A stretch of 64,000 nt of DNA from Weissella oryzae SG25 (lineage in GTDB: Bacteria > Bacillota > Bacilli > Lactobacillales > Lactobacillaceae). The notes under the pieces were generated by a model. That model searched no databases, was not told where the DNA came from, and worked only from the letters and a program-made list of their open reading frames with translations. A program made the translations under genes and the position numbers. Positions 1-7,867 of the stretch are shown here, piece by piece (position 1 is the stretch's first letter; every line of letters starts with the position of its first letter). The stretch covers positions 62,001 to 126,000 of the forward strand of contig NZ_DF820484.1 in NCBI RefSeq assembly GCF_000691805.2, read 5' to 3'.

Positions 1-26
1 GCCATTATTATTCGATTTTCGGTCAT
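1..26 (-). CDS. tsaD: tsaD, t6A threonylcarbamoyltransferase (5' end only)
   Basis: Only the first eight codons are inside the window, reading M-T-E-N-R-I-I-M and then leaving at the left edge. A good ribosome binding site (GAGAGGTG) lies just upstream, overlapping the stop of the preceding rimI. The short N-terminus resembles TsaD starts in lactobacilli, and TsaD is the usual gene after tsaB-rimI. TsaD would transfer the threonylcarbamoyl group to A37 of ANN-decoding tRNAs. The assignment rests mainly on gene order, because too little protein is visible. Confidence 0.6.
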
Positions 27-30
27 TACA

Positions 31-486
31 TCACACCTCTCTTGTTTCTACCGGTAAATATAAATCCATAAGATAAGCATCTTCCTTTGGCTGACTATAA
101 TAGTCTTCACGAATATTATAGATGTCAAAACCTAAGCGCTCATACAATCGGTGTGCCCGCTTATTACCATAGCGAACCTCAAGCATTGCACGAGTTCCTT
201 TAGGAAAACGACTAAACCACTCCATTAGAAGCTGTTCAGCCAGATGTTGACCTTGGTAGGTTGGAATAATCGCTACATTGCTAATCGACAATTCATCAAT
301 CACCAACGTTCCGCCCACAAAGCCAATCGCTTGGCCGTCAGTCTCTATAATCAAATAATGCGTTAAATTATTTTTTAGATCGTGCTCAAAAATTGCCTTA
401 GTCCAAGGTGAGCCTTGGTAGGCTAGTTTAGCTAATTCATAGAGTTCAGCTGCGGTCGTTTTTGAACGATAACTCACTGTTAACAT
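31..486 (-). CDS. rimI: RimI-like GNAT N-acetyltransferase (paralogue 1)
   Basis: This 151-residue GNAT-fold protein is likely an acetyltransferase of ribosomal protein S18 or another protein N-terminus. The family C-terminal motif is present near residues 102-120 (LEVR, then LYERLGF). The acetyl-CoA loop at 78-83 reads QGQHLA, so the first loop glycine of the usual Q-G-x-G-x-G/A is a histidine here. The gene overlaps the end of the second rimI copy by 41 bp and is followed after 4 bp by tsaD, so it belongs to the tsaB operon. It may be partly degenerate or have a changed substrate. Confidence 0.8.
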   Translation of the reverse strand: MLTVSYRSKTTAAELYELAKLAYQGSPWTKAIFEHDLKNNLTHYLIIETDGQAIGFVGGTLVIDELSISNVAIIPTYQGQHLAEQLLMEWFSRFPKGTRAMLEVRYGNKRAHRLYERLGFDIYNIREDYYSQPKEDAYLMDLYLPVETREV

Positions 487-1060
487 CTTCGTTACTGTCT
501 CCTAACATCTGTGCCATATCGTAGGCATCCTCACCATTATCCTCATAATATTGCGTCCGTGTCCGAACAATTTCAAAGCCCAAACGCTTATATAGGCTAA
601 CTGCACCTTGATTTGAAACGCGAACTTCTAAGGAAACGCGTCGAAACTTAATTTGATGAGCGACCGTCATTACATAGCTCAGTAAAAAAGTACCTAGCCC
701 CCGCTTCTGCCAATCAGGAGCAACCGTGATGTTACTGATATGAACATCTTTAATTCCAGGTCGAAAGCTGGCAATAACATACCCTGCCAAAGAATTTGTT
801 TCTGGTTCACGTAAAAGTATAAACAGTGAGTTATGTGGTTGACTCAATAAATCATAAAAGATTTCTTCTGCCCAAGGCTCATCGCCAGCATAAGCTAAGC
901 GTTCAACCAAAATCATTTCTGCAATATCGTCACGGGTTGCTGGTCGTAGCACAAATTTACGTCCCCGCACTGTAATTTCTTGGTAAAAATCACGGACAAT
1001 CTCTGGCAATGGTCGGCTAACCCAAGTAAACCAATTCCTAAACTTTTTCCACAAATCCAT
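446..1060 (-). CDS. rimI: RimI-like GNAT N-acetyltransferase (paralogue 2)
   Basis: This is a 204-residue GNAT acetyltransferase. The acetyl-CoA binding loop is canonical (QKRGLG, residues 118-123), and the RimI C-terminal signature is present (LEVRVSN, then LYKRLGF at 156-162). It is about 50 residues longer than paralogue 1, with a basic/aromatic N-terminal extension before the GNAT fold and an acidic tail. It starts inside the 3' end of tsaB (23 bp overlap) and overlaps paralogue 1, suggesting translational coupling. Two rimI copies between tsaB and tsaD are common in lactobacilli. This copy is the better candidate for the S18 acetyltransferase. Confidence 0.85.
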   Translation of the reverse strand: MDLWKKFRNWFTWVSRPLPEIVRDFYQEITVRGRKFVLRPATRDDIAEMILVERLAYAGDEPWAEEIFYDLLSQPHNSLFILLREPETNSLAGYVIASFRPGIKDVHISNITVAPDWQKRGLGTFLLSYVMTVAHQIKFRRVSLEVRVSNQGAVSLYKRLGFEIVRTRTQYYEDNGEDAYDMAQMLGDSNEDVNSELSFKNDRS

Positions 1061-1760
1061 GATTACTTACCCCAGGATGAGCTTTAGCCCAATCCACTTC
1101 TGCCTGTGATAGGCGCAAATACTTTGGTACAAATTGATGTATGTCACTTAGCTCAGTTAAAGGCTTAACTTGCCCTGCCAAAGCTAACAGCTGACTTGCA
1201 TCTGGCAAATTCTTCTCACTAAAGCCCACATTTGGTAGTGCAGCTTGCAGCTCAGGTGCAAAACGTTGATACTCCCCAACGAAAGTAACTGGTCGCTCAA
1301 GCACCTTTAATTCATCAATCAAGTGTTGCAAATTACTATGGTGGTCATTTCCAACTGCTTCAAGCTGTCCATCTAGCCGCTGATAAGTTCCCACATACAT
1401 ATTATCGTTACGTGCATCCATAATCGGTACAATTACAGCCTCAGTATTGATCACATTAGCTGCCAATAAAGCCAAACTCGATACACCAACTAAGCTCAGA
1501 CCCAGTGTAAAGGCCAAAGTCTTAGCAGTTGTCACTGCAATTCGTAGTCCAGTATATGAACCTGGGCCCTGGCTTACAATGACTTGATTTAGGTCTTGTG
1601 GTTGCCAACCGGTACTTTTTAATAGTTCATCCATGAAAGGTAATAGTTGTGTAGAATGATTTTTAGCTTGGTTTGTATTTCTTTGGTCAACTAATTTACC
1701 ATCTTCGAAAATTGCAACGGAGAGTGGTTGATTTGACGTATCAAACGCAATAATTTTCAT
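1038..1760 (-). CDS. tsaB: TsaB, t6A biosynthesis scaffold protein
   Basis: TsaB is the inactive ASKHA-fold partner of TsaD in the TsaBDE complex that makes t6A37 on tRNA in the cytoplasm. The 240-residue protein begins MKIIAFDTSN and contains the family motif SQGPGSYTGLRIA at residues 63-75. It is the first gene of the tsaB-rimI-rimI-tsaD operon; a 162-bp gap separates it from the galE stop. The third t6A gene, tsaC, is at 49612 in this window. Confidence 0.93.
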   Translation of the reverse strand: MKIIAFDTSNQPLSVAIFEDGKLVDQRNTNQAKNHSTQLLPFMDELLKSTGWQPQDLNQVIVSQGPGSYTGLRIAVTTAKTLAFTLGLSLVGVSSLALLAANVINTEAVIVPIMDARNDNMYVGTYQRLDGQLEAVGNDHHSNLQHLIDELKVLERPVTFVGEYQRFAPELQAALPNVGFSEKNLPDASQLLALAGQVKPLTELSDIHQFVPKYLRLSQAEVDWAKAHPGVSNHGFVEKV

Positions 1761-1856
1761 AGCATGCTCCTTTTTTGCTAAGTTTGATTTTACACTGCTT
1801 TACCTACAGGTTAAAGTCATAAGTTACGGCTTTAAATCCAGCCCTTCTCAAACCCA

Positions 1857-1900
1857 AATAAAAAGGTTAAGGCAATAATATCAGCTACCTCAACCTTATT
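1857..1900 (-). terminator. Terminator of galE
   Basis: On the minus strand, arms at 1888-1897 and 1863-1872 form a 10-bp stem (AAGGTTGAGG with CCTTAACCTT, one wobble or mismatch). A T-rich run follows. It lies just after the galE stop. Confidence 0.75.
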
Positions 1901-1922
1901 TCTTTATTAATTCAATGCAATC

Positions 1923-2915
1923 TTAACGATCTTCATAGCCATTTGGATGCTTTTGGTGCCAAGTCCAAGCCGTTTTGATGATTTCTTCAACACTTTCGTA
2001 TTGAGGCTTCCAGTCCAAAACTTCACGAGCCTTGTCAGATGCAGCAACCAATGAATCAGGATCACCAGCGCGTCGTGGACCAACTTCAGCTGGGATTGGT
2101 TGCTCAGTTACCTTACGTGCTGCTTCAACCATTTGTTTAACTGAGTAGCCATTAGCCGACCCAAGGTTAAATTGGTCAGAATCATTACCAGCTGCTAAGT
2201 AATCTAATGCCAAAATATGAGCATTGGCCAAATCCATAACATGAACATAGTCACGAACATTGAAGCCATCCGGAGTATTGTAATCGTCCCCAAACATCAT
2301 AATCTTCTCACGCTCACCCAAAGCTGTTTGTAAAATAATAGGCACTAGATGAGTTTCTACCGGATGATCCTCTCCAATCGAACCATCGGCCTTTGCGCCA
2401 GCAACGTTGAAGTAACGCAAAGCTACCCACTTTAAGCCATATGCTTCATCAGCCCACTTCATAATATGCTCCATTTGAAGCTTAGACTCACCATATGGGT
2501 TAATTGGCTTTTGTGGCGTTGTTTCCTTAATTGGGCTTTCTTCAGGAATACCATAAGTTGCCGCTGTTGATGAAAAGACAATTTGCTTAACGTTGAATTC
2601 CAACATTACCTCAAGCAAAGCAATCATTCCAGCTGTATTATTGTCAAAATATTTTAGCGGATCAGCCATTGATTCCGGCACAATTGATGAAGCTGCAAAA
2701 TGTACAACTTGGTCAATGTGCTCAGTTGCAAAAACTTCCCGCATTGCGGCCTTATCACGAATATCAACTTCGTAAAAAGGTACGCCAGCTGGTACCGCTT
2801 TACGATGACCAGTTAAAAGGTTGTCCACTACTACAACATCACGCTTTTCTTGCAAAAGCAAATCAACCATATGTGAACCGATATATCCGGCACCACCCAA
2901 AACTAATGTAGCCAT
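1923..2915 (-). CDS. galE: UDP-glucose 4-epimerase
   Basis: GalE interconverts UDP-glucose and UDP-galactose with bound NAD+, supplying the Leloir pathway and cell-surface glycans. The 330-residue protein has the Rossmann motif GGAGYIG at 7-13, a catalytic-type S-S-T at 116-118 and the YxxxK pair Y141/K145. Length and sequence are full-size and intact. It is a single-gene transcript with its own promoter upstream (2949-2977) and a hairpin terminator downstream, not linked to galK/galT here. That suggests a housekeeping role in surface polysaccharide synthesis. Confidence 0.95.
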   Translation of the reverse strand: MATLVLGGAGYIGSHMVDLLLQEKRDVVVVDNLLTGHRKAVPAGVPFYEVDIRDKAAMREVFATEHIDQVVHFAASSIVPESMADPLKYFDNNTAGMIALLEVMLEFNVKQIVFSSTAATYGIPEESPIKETTPQKPINPYGESKLQMEHIMKWADEAYGLKWVALRYFNVAGAKADGSIGEDHPVETHLVPIILQTALGEREKIMMFGDDYNTPDGFNVRDYVHVMDLANAHILALDYLAAGNDSDQFNLGSANGYSVKQMVEAARKVTEQPIPAEVGPRRAGDPDSLVAASDKAREVLDWKPQYESVEEIIKTAWTWHQKHPNGYEDR

Positions 2916-2948
2916 GCTAATCCCTCAATTCTTAATCTACTAAAGTTA

Positions 2949-2977
2949 ACTATATCAACATTTTCGTCGACTTTCAA
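2949..2977 (-). promoter_or_regulatory. Promoter of galE
   Basis: Minus strand: -35 TTGAAA at 2977-2972, 17-bp spacer, -10 TATAGT at 2954-2949. The galE start codon is about 30 bp downstream. Confidence 0.65.
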
Positions 2978-3001
2978 ACTAAGTCTAGAAATCGCTTACA
3001 A

Positions 3002-3745
3002 CTAGTTAGTGGCTGGTTGCCAGGTAATCTCTGTCTCAGCCGAAATTGCATCGTTTGCCCAAATGCGATGCAAAGTCGTATTACCGATAATTTTCACCTC
3101 CGAGCGCACAAATTCGCCTAACCGAATTTCCTGCTCGTATTTGATTTTAATGGCAACCGGCTCATGCTGACTAATAAAATCTGCTCCTAAAACATCCTGC
3201 ATCCAGTCTGGATACTTTGAATTATTAACATGGCGATTAGAATCAATATCTGAAAAACGGACCGCATACTCTTGTACCCGATCAATTTCCATGTCTGGGG
3301 TAATTTTAGCTGGGTCAGCCAGTCGTGGAATTCGTTTGACCTGCTCAGCCTGGTAGGCATCAACCATTGATTGTGGAATCCGTGCAACTTTACGCTTCTC
3401 CATGTCGACCATAGTATAAAAAGCGTCAACATCAACTAAAATGTTACCTGCTTGGTCTAAGATACGATAAAGGCGCTTAGCGAAGAAAGGATTAAACTCC
3501 TTAGCCATTGTTTGCAAAATGACTTGCTCCCCGTCTTTAGGGCGACGGTTAATTTTCATATCTTCTTGTAAAATAATCCAGCCCAAGCCCTCAGCATGTG
3601 TGAACTCTGGTCCAACCCCCAGGTCAATTGACTGCTTAGTTGATGATAAAACAACTAAATTAAAAATCATGGGCAGACTTAACTTTCCAGTCACATCTGC
3701 CTCGTAGTAAACCACCTCGTGGTTCATACTATACATTTCTGCCAT
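3002..3745 (-). CDS. Acyl-ACP thioesterase
   Basis: This 247-residue double hot-dog fold thioesterase likely hydrolyses acyl-ACP to free fatty acid in the cytoplasm. The second hot-dog carries the FatA/FatB-type signature D-I-D-S-N-R-H-V-N-N-S-K-Y near residues 165-177, including the catalytic Asn/His region. The start codon overlaps the stop of rsmI, so it is the last gene of the long dnaX-rsmI transcript. Members of the acyl-ACP thioesterase family (PF01643) are common in lactobacilli. Substrate chain length cannot be read from the sequence. Confidence 0.88.
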   Translation of the reverse strand: MAEMYSMNHEVVYYEADVTGKLSLPMIFNLVVLSSTKQSIDLGVGPEFTHAEGLGWIILQEDMKINRRPKDGEQVILQTMAKEFNPFFAKRLYRILDQAGNILVDVDAFYTMVDMEKRKVARIPQSMVDAYQAEQVKRIPRLADPAKITPDMEIDRVQEYAVRFSDIDSNRHVNNSKYPDWMQDVLGADFISQHEPVAIKIKYEQEIRLGEFVRSEVKIIGNTTLHRIWANDAISAETEITWQPATN

Positions 3746-4623
3746 TATGCTTGTCCCTCTTGGTAATCCAAATATAGTTTCTGCCGGTCAAGTTGTCTTA
3801 GCTTAGCAATTTGTTTAACGGCCGCTGTCGTCTTTAAGCCACTATCAACTAACTGTTGCACAGCTTCAAGCGCTGGTAGATCAGCCAATGGATCACTTTG
3901 TTTTACATCAACAACTTCATCGTTGCCCGCAACCATAATGACAAATTCCCCACGCACTTCATTTTCATTTACCCATTGTAAAACTTCGGTAAAATCACCC
4001 CGGATAAATTCTTCATAGCGCTTGGTCAATTCCCGCGCTAACACAACTTGCCGACTTGCCCCAAAAACTGTCGCCATGTTAGCTAAAGTTTTAGCCAAAC
4101 GGTGTGGTGCTTCATAGAACAAAATTGTTTGCTTTTGTTGGTTTAACTCGGTTAACTCAGCTAACTGCTCCTTTGGTTTACGTGCTAAAAAACCGTAAAA
4201 CATGAATGGTTGTGGTGCTAGTCCTGATGCAATCAGCGCCGTAATTCCGGCTGATGCACCTGGTAGTGGCACAACTGGAATATTAACTGCCAAAACAGCT
4301 AAGACCAATTCATGCCCAGGGTCCGAGATTGATGGCATCCCCGCATCTGAAACTTGCGCTACATCTTCACCTTTAAGCAATAAAGCCACCAATTCTGGTA
4401 TACGGCTCTCCTTATTATGTTCATGAAAGGAAATTTGTTTGGTCGTGATTGTAAATTGATTTAGTAACTGTTGAGTATGTCTGGTATCCTCAGCCGCAAT
4501 AACTTGTACTGCTTTAAGGGTATCAATTGCTCGTACAGTCATATCACCCAAATTACCAATCGGGGTTGGTACTAAGTACAAAGTACCACTCGTATGTTGG
4601 GCAAAACTCTTCTGTTGATTCAT
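3745..4623 (-). CDS. rsmI: 16S rRNA (cytidine-1402-2'-O)-methyltransferase
   Basis: RsmI 2'-O-methylates C1402 in the decoding centre of 16S rRNA. The 292-residue protein shows the tetrapyrrole-methylase fold: LYLVPTPIGNLGDMT near residues 15-29, EDTRHT, and the SDAGMPSISDPG SAM-binding segment. It is placed 5 bp after holB and overlaps the thioesterase start, the standard arrangement in Firmicutes. There is no anomaly in length. Confidence 0.95.
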   Translation of the reverse strand: MNQQKSFAQHTSGTLYLVPTPIGNLGDMTVRAIDTLKAVQVIAAEDTRHTQQLLNQFTITTKQISFHEHNKESRIPELVALLLKGEDVAQVSDAGMPSISDPGHELVLAVLAVNIPVVPLPGASAGITALIASGLAPQPFMFYGFLARKPKEQLAELTELNQQKQTILFYEAPHRLAKTLANMATVFGASRQVVLARELTKRYEEFIRGDFTEVLQWVNENEVRGEFVIMVAGNDEVVDVKQSDPLADLPALEAVQQLVDSGLKTTAAVKQIAKLRQLDRQKLYLDYQEGQA

Positions 4624-4628
4624 CTAAT

Positions 4629-5639
4629 CTAAGCTCCTGCTAATTCTAACTGACTCTCCAAAATCAATGCTTCTAGGGTTGTTTGAAAAGAAATATTTCT
4701 TTGTAATCTTTGTGGCGCATGCAGGGTAGCGTCCAAAATCTTAACGACCTTAGCCAAGGGTAAGGAAGTTATGATTGTTTGCCATTGCGGATTATCCATG
4801 AAACTGCCTTCCGCTGGGCCGTCGACTTTCATCAGTAAAATATCTCGCCAAGCCTGACCTAAAATGGCTAACAAAGTATCCTGCTCTACGTTTCCCTTAG
4901 CTAAAGGTAACAATTCAACTTGAACCATTACAAACGCATCACTTTGTCCTTGGATAATCGCTGCAACTAACTTTTTGATTGCTGCAACGCTTTGCATAAA
5001 CCAATCATCCACTAACCAAGTTGCTGCTAAATCTAGATTATCAGTTAATTGTTGCGCTAAGCCAGCTAATTCTGGTGAATAGCTCAATTCTAATAAAGCG
5101 GCTTTCATCTGAGCGGGGGCTAAGCTTGGAATCTCAATGACCTGCGTTCTCGAAATAATCGTTGGTAAGATTTGAGCCTTATTCTCCGTCAACAAAATTG
5201 CTGTTTGCTCGGCACTTGGCTCTTCAATAAATTTAAGCAAGCCATTTGCTGCACTGGTCGTTAAACGGTCTGCATCATGGATGATAAAGACCTTATGATG
5301 ACCTTCAATTGGCGTTTTAGAAAATTCATCGCGTAGAAAACGAACTTGTTCAACTTTAATAGTCTTACCTTCTGCATGAATATTAATTACATCTGGATGT
5401 TCATGATTTGCAATTCGTCGACACTGATCGCAATCGCCATCAGGCTGACCCGTCTGGCTGATATTTGGGCACAGTAAGCGCATTGCCAGCCAATCAACTA
5501 ATTCGCTTTGTCCACGACCATTGGGGCCACTAAACAGATAGGCATGTGCCAAACGATTATGACTTGCCGCCTGACTAAGTTGTGCTAATAATCGTGGTTG
5601 CTTATTTGTTGCTTGTTCAATGATTTCTTTTGCTTTCAT
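4629..5639 (-). CDS. holB: DNA polymerase III subunit delta'
   Basis: This is the clamp-loader delta' subunit, which works with tau/gamma (DnaX, 7868) and delta to load the beta clamp. It has the degenerate P-loop GPNGRGQSE after LAHAYLF, a zinc-module cysteine cluster (C..C.DQC) and the RC-type SRTQ motif. I chose the ATG at 5639, which gives 336 residues. A GTG at 5654, 2 bp after the yaaQ stop, is also open, but neither start has a convincing ribosome binding site. It lies between yaaQ and rsmI in a conserved order. Confidence 0.9.
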   Translation of the reverse strand: MKAKEIIEQATNKQPRLLAQLSQAASHNRLAHAYLFSGPNGRGQSELVDWLAMRLLCPNISQTGQPDGDCDQCRRIANHEHPDVINIHAEGKTIKVEQVRFLRDEFSKTPIEGHHKVFIIHDADRLTTSAANGLLKFIEEPSAEQTAILLTENKAQILPTIISRTQVIEIPSLAPAQMKAALLELSYSPELAGLAQQLTDNLDLAATWLVDDWFMQSVAAIKKLVAAIIQGQSDAFVMVQVELLPLAKGNVEQDTLLAILGQAWRDILLMKVDGPAEGSFMDNPQWQTIITSLPLAKVVKILDATLHAPQRLQRNISFQTTLEALILESQLELAGA

Positions 5640-5656
5640 ATCCACGGCAGCCACTT

Positions 5657-5980
5657 TTAAAAATGATAAAAGGCAGCTACATCTTGCACAAAGACGGTCG
5701 CCCCACCAATTTGAACTTCAACTGGCATACTAGCATCAAAAGTCATATCCAAATTAACCGTTGGAGTCATAATTTGTTTTCTAGTCTGCGCAGTTGTTTT
5801 TATAATATCCAAAACTGCTGCTACTTGGTCATCTTCAACCCCAATCATGAAGGTTGTATTACCTGAACGTAAAAAGCCACCTGATGAACGCAAACGTGTT
5901 GCTTGAATATTAGCTTGTACAAACTTATCACTCAACTGATTAACATCTTTATCCTGCACAATCGCTGTAACCATTTTCAT
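5657..5980 (-). CDS. DarA/YaaQ-type cyclic-di-AMP receptor
   Basis: This 107-residue PII-like protein belongs to the YaaQ/DarA (PstA) family, which binds cyclic di-AMP as a trimer. Recognisable segments are MKMVTAIVQDKD at the N-terminus, the loop TRLRSSGGFLRSGNTT that forms the nucleotide pocket, and IGGATVFVQDV near the C-terminus. It overlaps the tmk stop by 4 bp and is followed by holB, the classical tmk-yaaQ-holB order. The downstream target of the receptor in this family is still uncertain. Confidence 0.92.
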   Translation of the reverse strand: MKMVTAIVQDKDVNQLSDKFVQANIQATRLRSSGGFLRSGNTTFMIGVEDDQVAAVLDIIKTTAQTRKQIMTPTVNLDMTFDASMPVEVQIGGATVFVQDVAAFYHF

Positions 5981-6645
5981 AAGTTTTCCTCACTTTCGGG
6001 TAAATCTAATACGTCAACTAAGGTCAACCATACATCATTAATCACTTGTTCTAAGGGCTGGCTGGCATCAATCATCACAAACCTATTTGGTTGCTGTGCG
6101 GCTAACTCATGATAGGCTGCCGAAACACGTCGATGAAAATCAATGCCATCCAAATCTAAACGATTAATTTCATTTTTTCGATGGGTCATAATTCGGTCTA
6201 AGCCAACTTGTGGATCTAAATCCAAATAAATTGTCCGATCAGGATATAAGCCTTGAATTGCATAGTCATTAATTTTTGCTATGTTATCAATACCTAATCC
6301 CCGACCACCACCTTGATATGCAATTGAGCTGTCAACATAGCGGTCAGAAATAACAACTTTACCGGCCGCTAAAGCAGGCTTAATCGTGCTTTCAACGTGC
6401 TGACGACGTGAGGCCGCATATAAGAGCGCCTCAGTCCAAGGGTCCATCATTCCAATATATGCTGGATCTAAAACAACATCACGAATTCGTTCCGCAATGG
6501 CATTCTCCTTACCACCAGGTTCACGGGTAAGAACTAATTGTTCCTGCAAATATGGTTGCAAACGTGGCAGAATCGCCTTTAGAACCGAGGTCTTACCAGC
6601 ACCTTCAGGGCCTTCAAATGAAATGAATATTCCTTTTTTTTGCAT
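5977..6645 (-). CDS. tmk: Thymidylate kinase
   Basis: Tmk phosphorylates dTMP to dTDP using ATP. The 222-residue protein has the P-loop GPEGAGKTS at 12-20, the DRY motif (DRYVDSSIAYQG) and a REPGG segment. An AGGGGG ribosome binding site precedes the ATG. It is the fifth gene of the dnaX operon and acts after thymidine kinase (52616) in dTTP supply. Confidence 0.95.
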   Translation of the reverse strand: MQKKGIFISFEGPEGAGKTSVLKAILPRLQPYLQEQLVLTREPGGKENAIAERIRDVVLDPAYIGMMDPWTEALLYAASRRQHVESTIKPALAAGKVVISDRYVDSSIAYQGGGRGLGIDNIAKINDYAIQGLYPDRTIYLDLDPQVGLDRIMTHRKNEINRLDLDGIDFHRRVSAAYHELAAQQPNRFVMIDASQPLEQVINDVWLTLVDVLDLPESEENL

Positions 6646-6656
6646 GTTGCCCCCTG

Positions 6657-6929
6657 TTAATACCGATTACTACTCTCAAAAGCACGTTGCAAGTTACCTG
6701 ATACGCCCTGCTCACGCGCCGCTCTTAGTAAAAAGAAATACTTTTGTTTAATGATATTGGTCTGTGCCTTAATCATTCTTGGATCTACATCGCCTTCTAG
6801 CATCGCTTTTTCTGAAATGCGAGCTTTAGCCAAATCTTCTTTTTTTAACTCAATCAAATTTACTAAGTCATCAGGAATCGTCTTTAATTCGCTATGTCCC
6901 TTAGGTTTATTGAGTGAAAATAATCCCAT
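6657..6929 (-). CDS. YaaL family protein (DUF2508)
   Basis: This small 90-residue hypothetical protein sits between recR and tmk, the usual place for yaaL in Firmicutes. Its start codon overlaps the recR stop. It is hydrophilic and mostly helical by appearance, with no catalytic motif that I recognise. Function is unknown; gene order suggests a link to replication or recombination. Confidence 0.8.
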   Translation of the reverse strand: MGLFSLNKPKGHSELKTIPDDLVNLIELKKEDLAKARISEKAMLEGDVDPRMIKAQTNIIKQKYFFLLRAAREQGVSGNLQRAFESSNRY

Positions 6930-7528
6930 TATAATAACGTCCTTCCCTCGACAGCCTTAATCAAGGTAATCTGGTCTGCATAGTCAATATCTGATCCAAC
7001 AGATAACCCGGTTGCTAATCGAGATACTCTGATACCAGCTGGCTTTAACAAACGTGATAAGTACATCGCAGTTGCTTCACCTTCAGCATTTGCATTAGTC
7101 GCAACAATAATTTCTTCAATTTCGTCATGACTTTGTAGACGTTTCACCAGGGTATCAATGTTTATATCATCAGGCCCTTTACCATTTAATGGTGATAAAA
7201 CGCCGTGTAAAACATGGTATAAGCCACGGTATTCACCAGCGTTCTCAATTGCCATTAAATCCTTTACTTCTTCCACAACAATAATCGTCGACTGATCTCG
7301 ATCGGGGTCAGCACAGATTGCACAGGGGTCAGTTTCCGTAAAATTGCCACAAATTGAGCAAAAATGTAAATCACGTTTTACTGAGATTAGTGCTTGCGCA
7401 AAACCAGTTACGTCTTGCTCGGCCATCTCCATCGTGTGAATGGCTAAGCGTGTTGCTGATTTAATCCCAATTCCTGGTAACTTTGTATAGCTATCAATCA
7501 AACGGGCAATAGGTTCCGGATACTGCAT
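6929..7528 (-). CDS. recR: Recombination mediator RecR
   Basis: RecR works with RecF/RecO to load RecA at gaps. The 199-residue protein has the N-terminal helix-hairpin-helix ([13 protein letters not shown]), the four-cysteine zinc finger C57-C60-C69-C72, and the Toprim domain starting at [10 protein letters not shown]. It follows ybaB after 18 bp and is full length. Confidence 0.95.
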   Translation of the reverse strand: MQYPEPIARLIDSYTKLPGIGIKSATRLAIHTMEMAEQDVTGFAQALISVKRDLHFCSICGNFTETDPCAICADPDRDQSTIIVVEEVKDLMAIENAGEYRGLYHVLHGVLSPLNGKGPDDINIDTLVKRLQSHDEIEEIIVATNANAEGEATAMYLSRLLKPAGIRVSRLATGLSVGSDIDYADQITLIKAVEGRTLL

Positions 7529-7546
7529 AGCTACCTCTTTTCTCTT

Positions 7547-7855
7547 TTAAAATGGCATGTTAGGCATATATTGACCTAGCCGCTTTGATGAATCAGCATC
7601 AATTTTTTGCAAGGCATCATTCACTGCGGCAATTGTCATGTCGGCTAAAGTATCAGGATCATCAGCATCAACAACTCCAGCTGCAAACCGCAAATCCTTC
7701 AAAACACGATCACCAGTGAAGGTTGCAATCACTGTATCTTCAGGTGCATGGCCTACGTATTCACTCTGGGCGATTTGTGCTTGCTCTGTTTCAACATTTT
7801 CCTGCATCTTCTTAACTTGCTTCATCATTTGTTGCATATTTTGATTACCAAACAT
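7547..7855 (-). CDS. YbaB/EbfC family nucleoid-associated protein
   Basis: This 102-residue YbaB/EbfC-type DNA-binding protein forms dimers on DNA and is nearly always encoded between dnaX and recR, as here. The N-terminal segment (QNMQQMMKQVKKMQENVE) fits the family coiled helix. The core VIATFTGDRVLKDLRFA and a C-terminal helix follow. It starts 12 bp after dnaX. Confidence 0.93.
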   Translation of the reverse strand: MFGNQNMQQMMKQVKKMQENVETEQAQIAQSEYVGHAPEDTVIATFTGDRVLKDLRFAAGVVDADDPDTLADMTIAAVNDALQKIDADSSKRLGQYMPNMPF

Positions 7856-7867
7856 TTTATTACTCCC

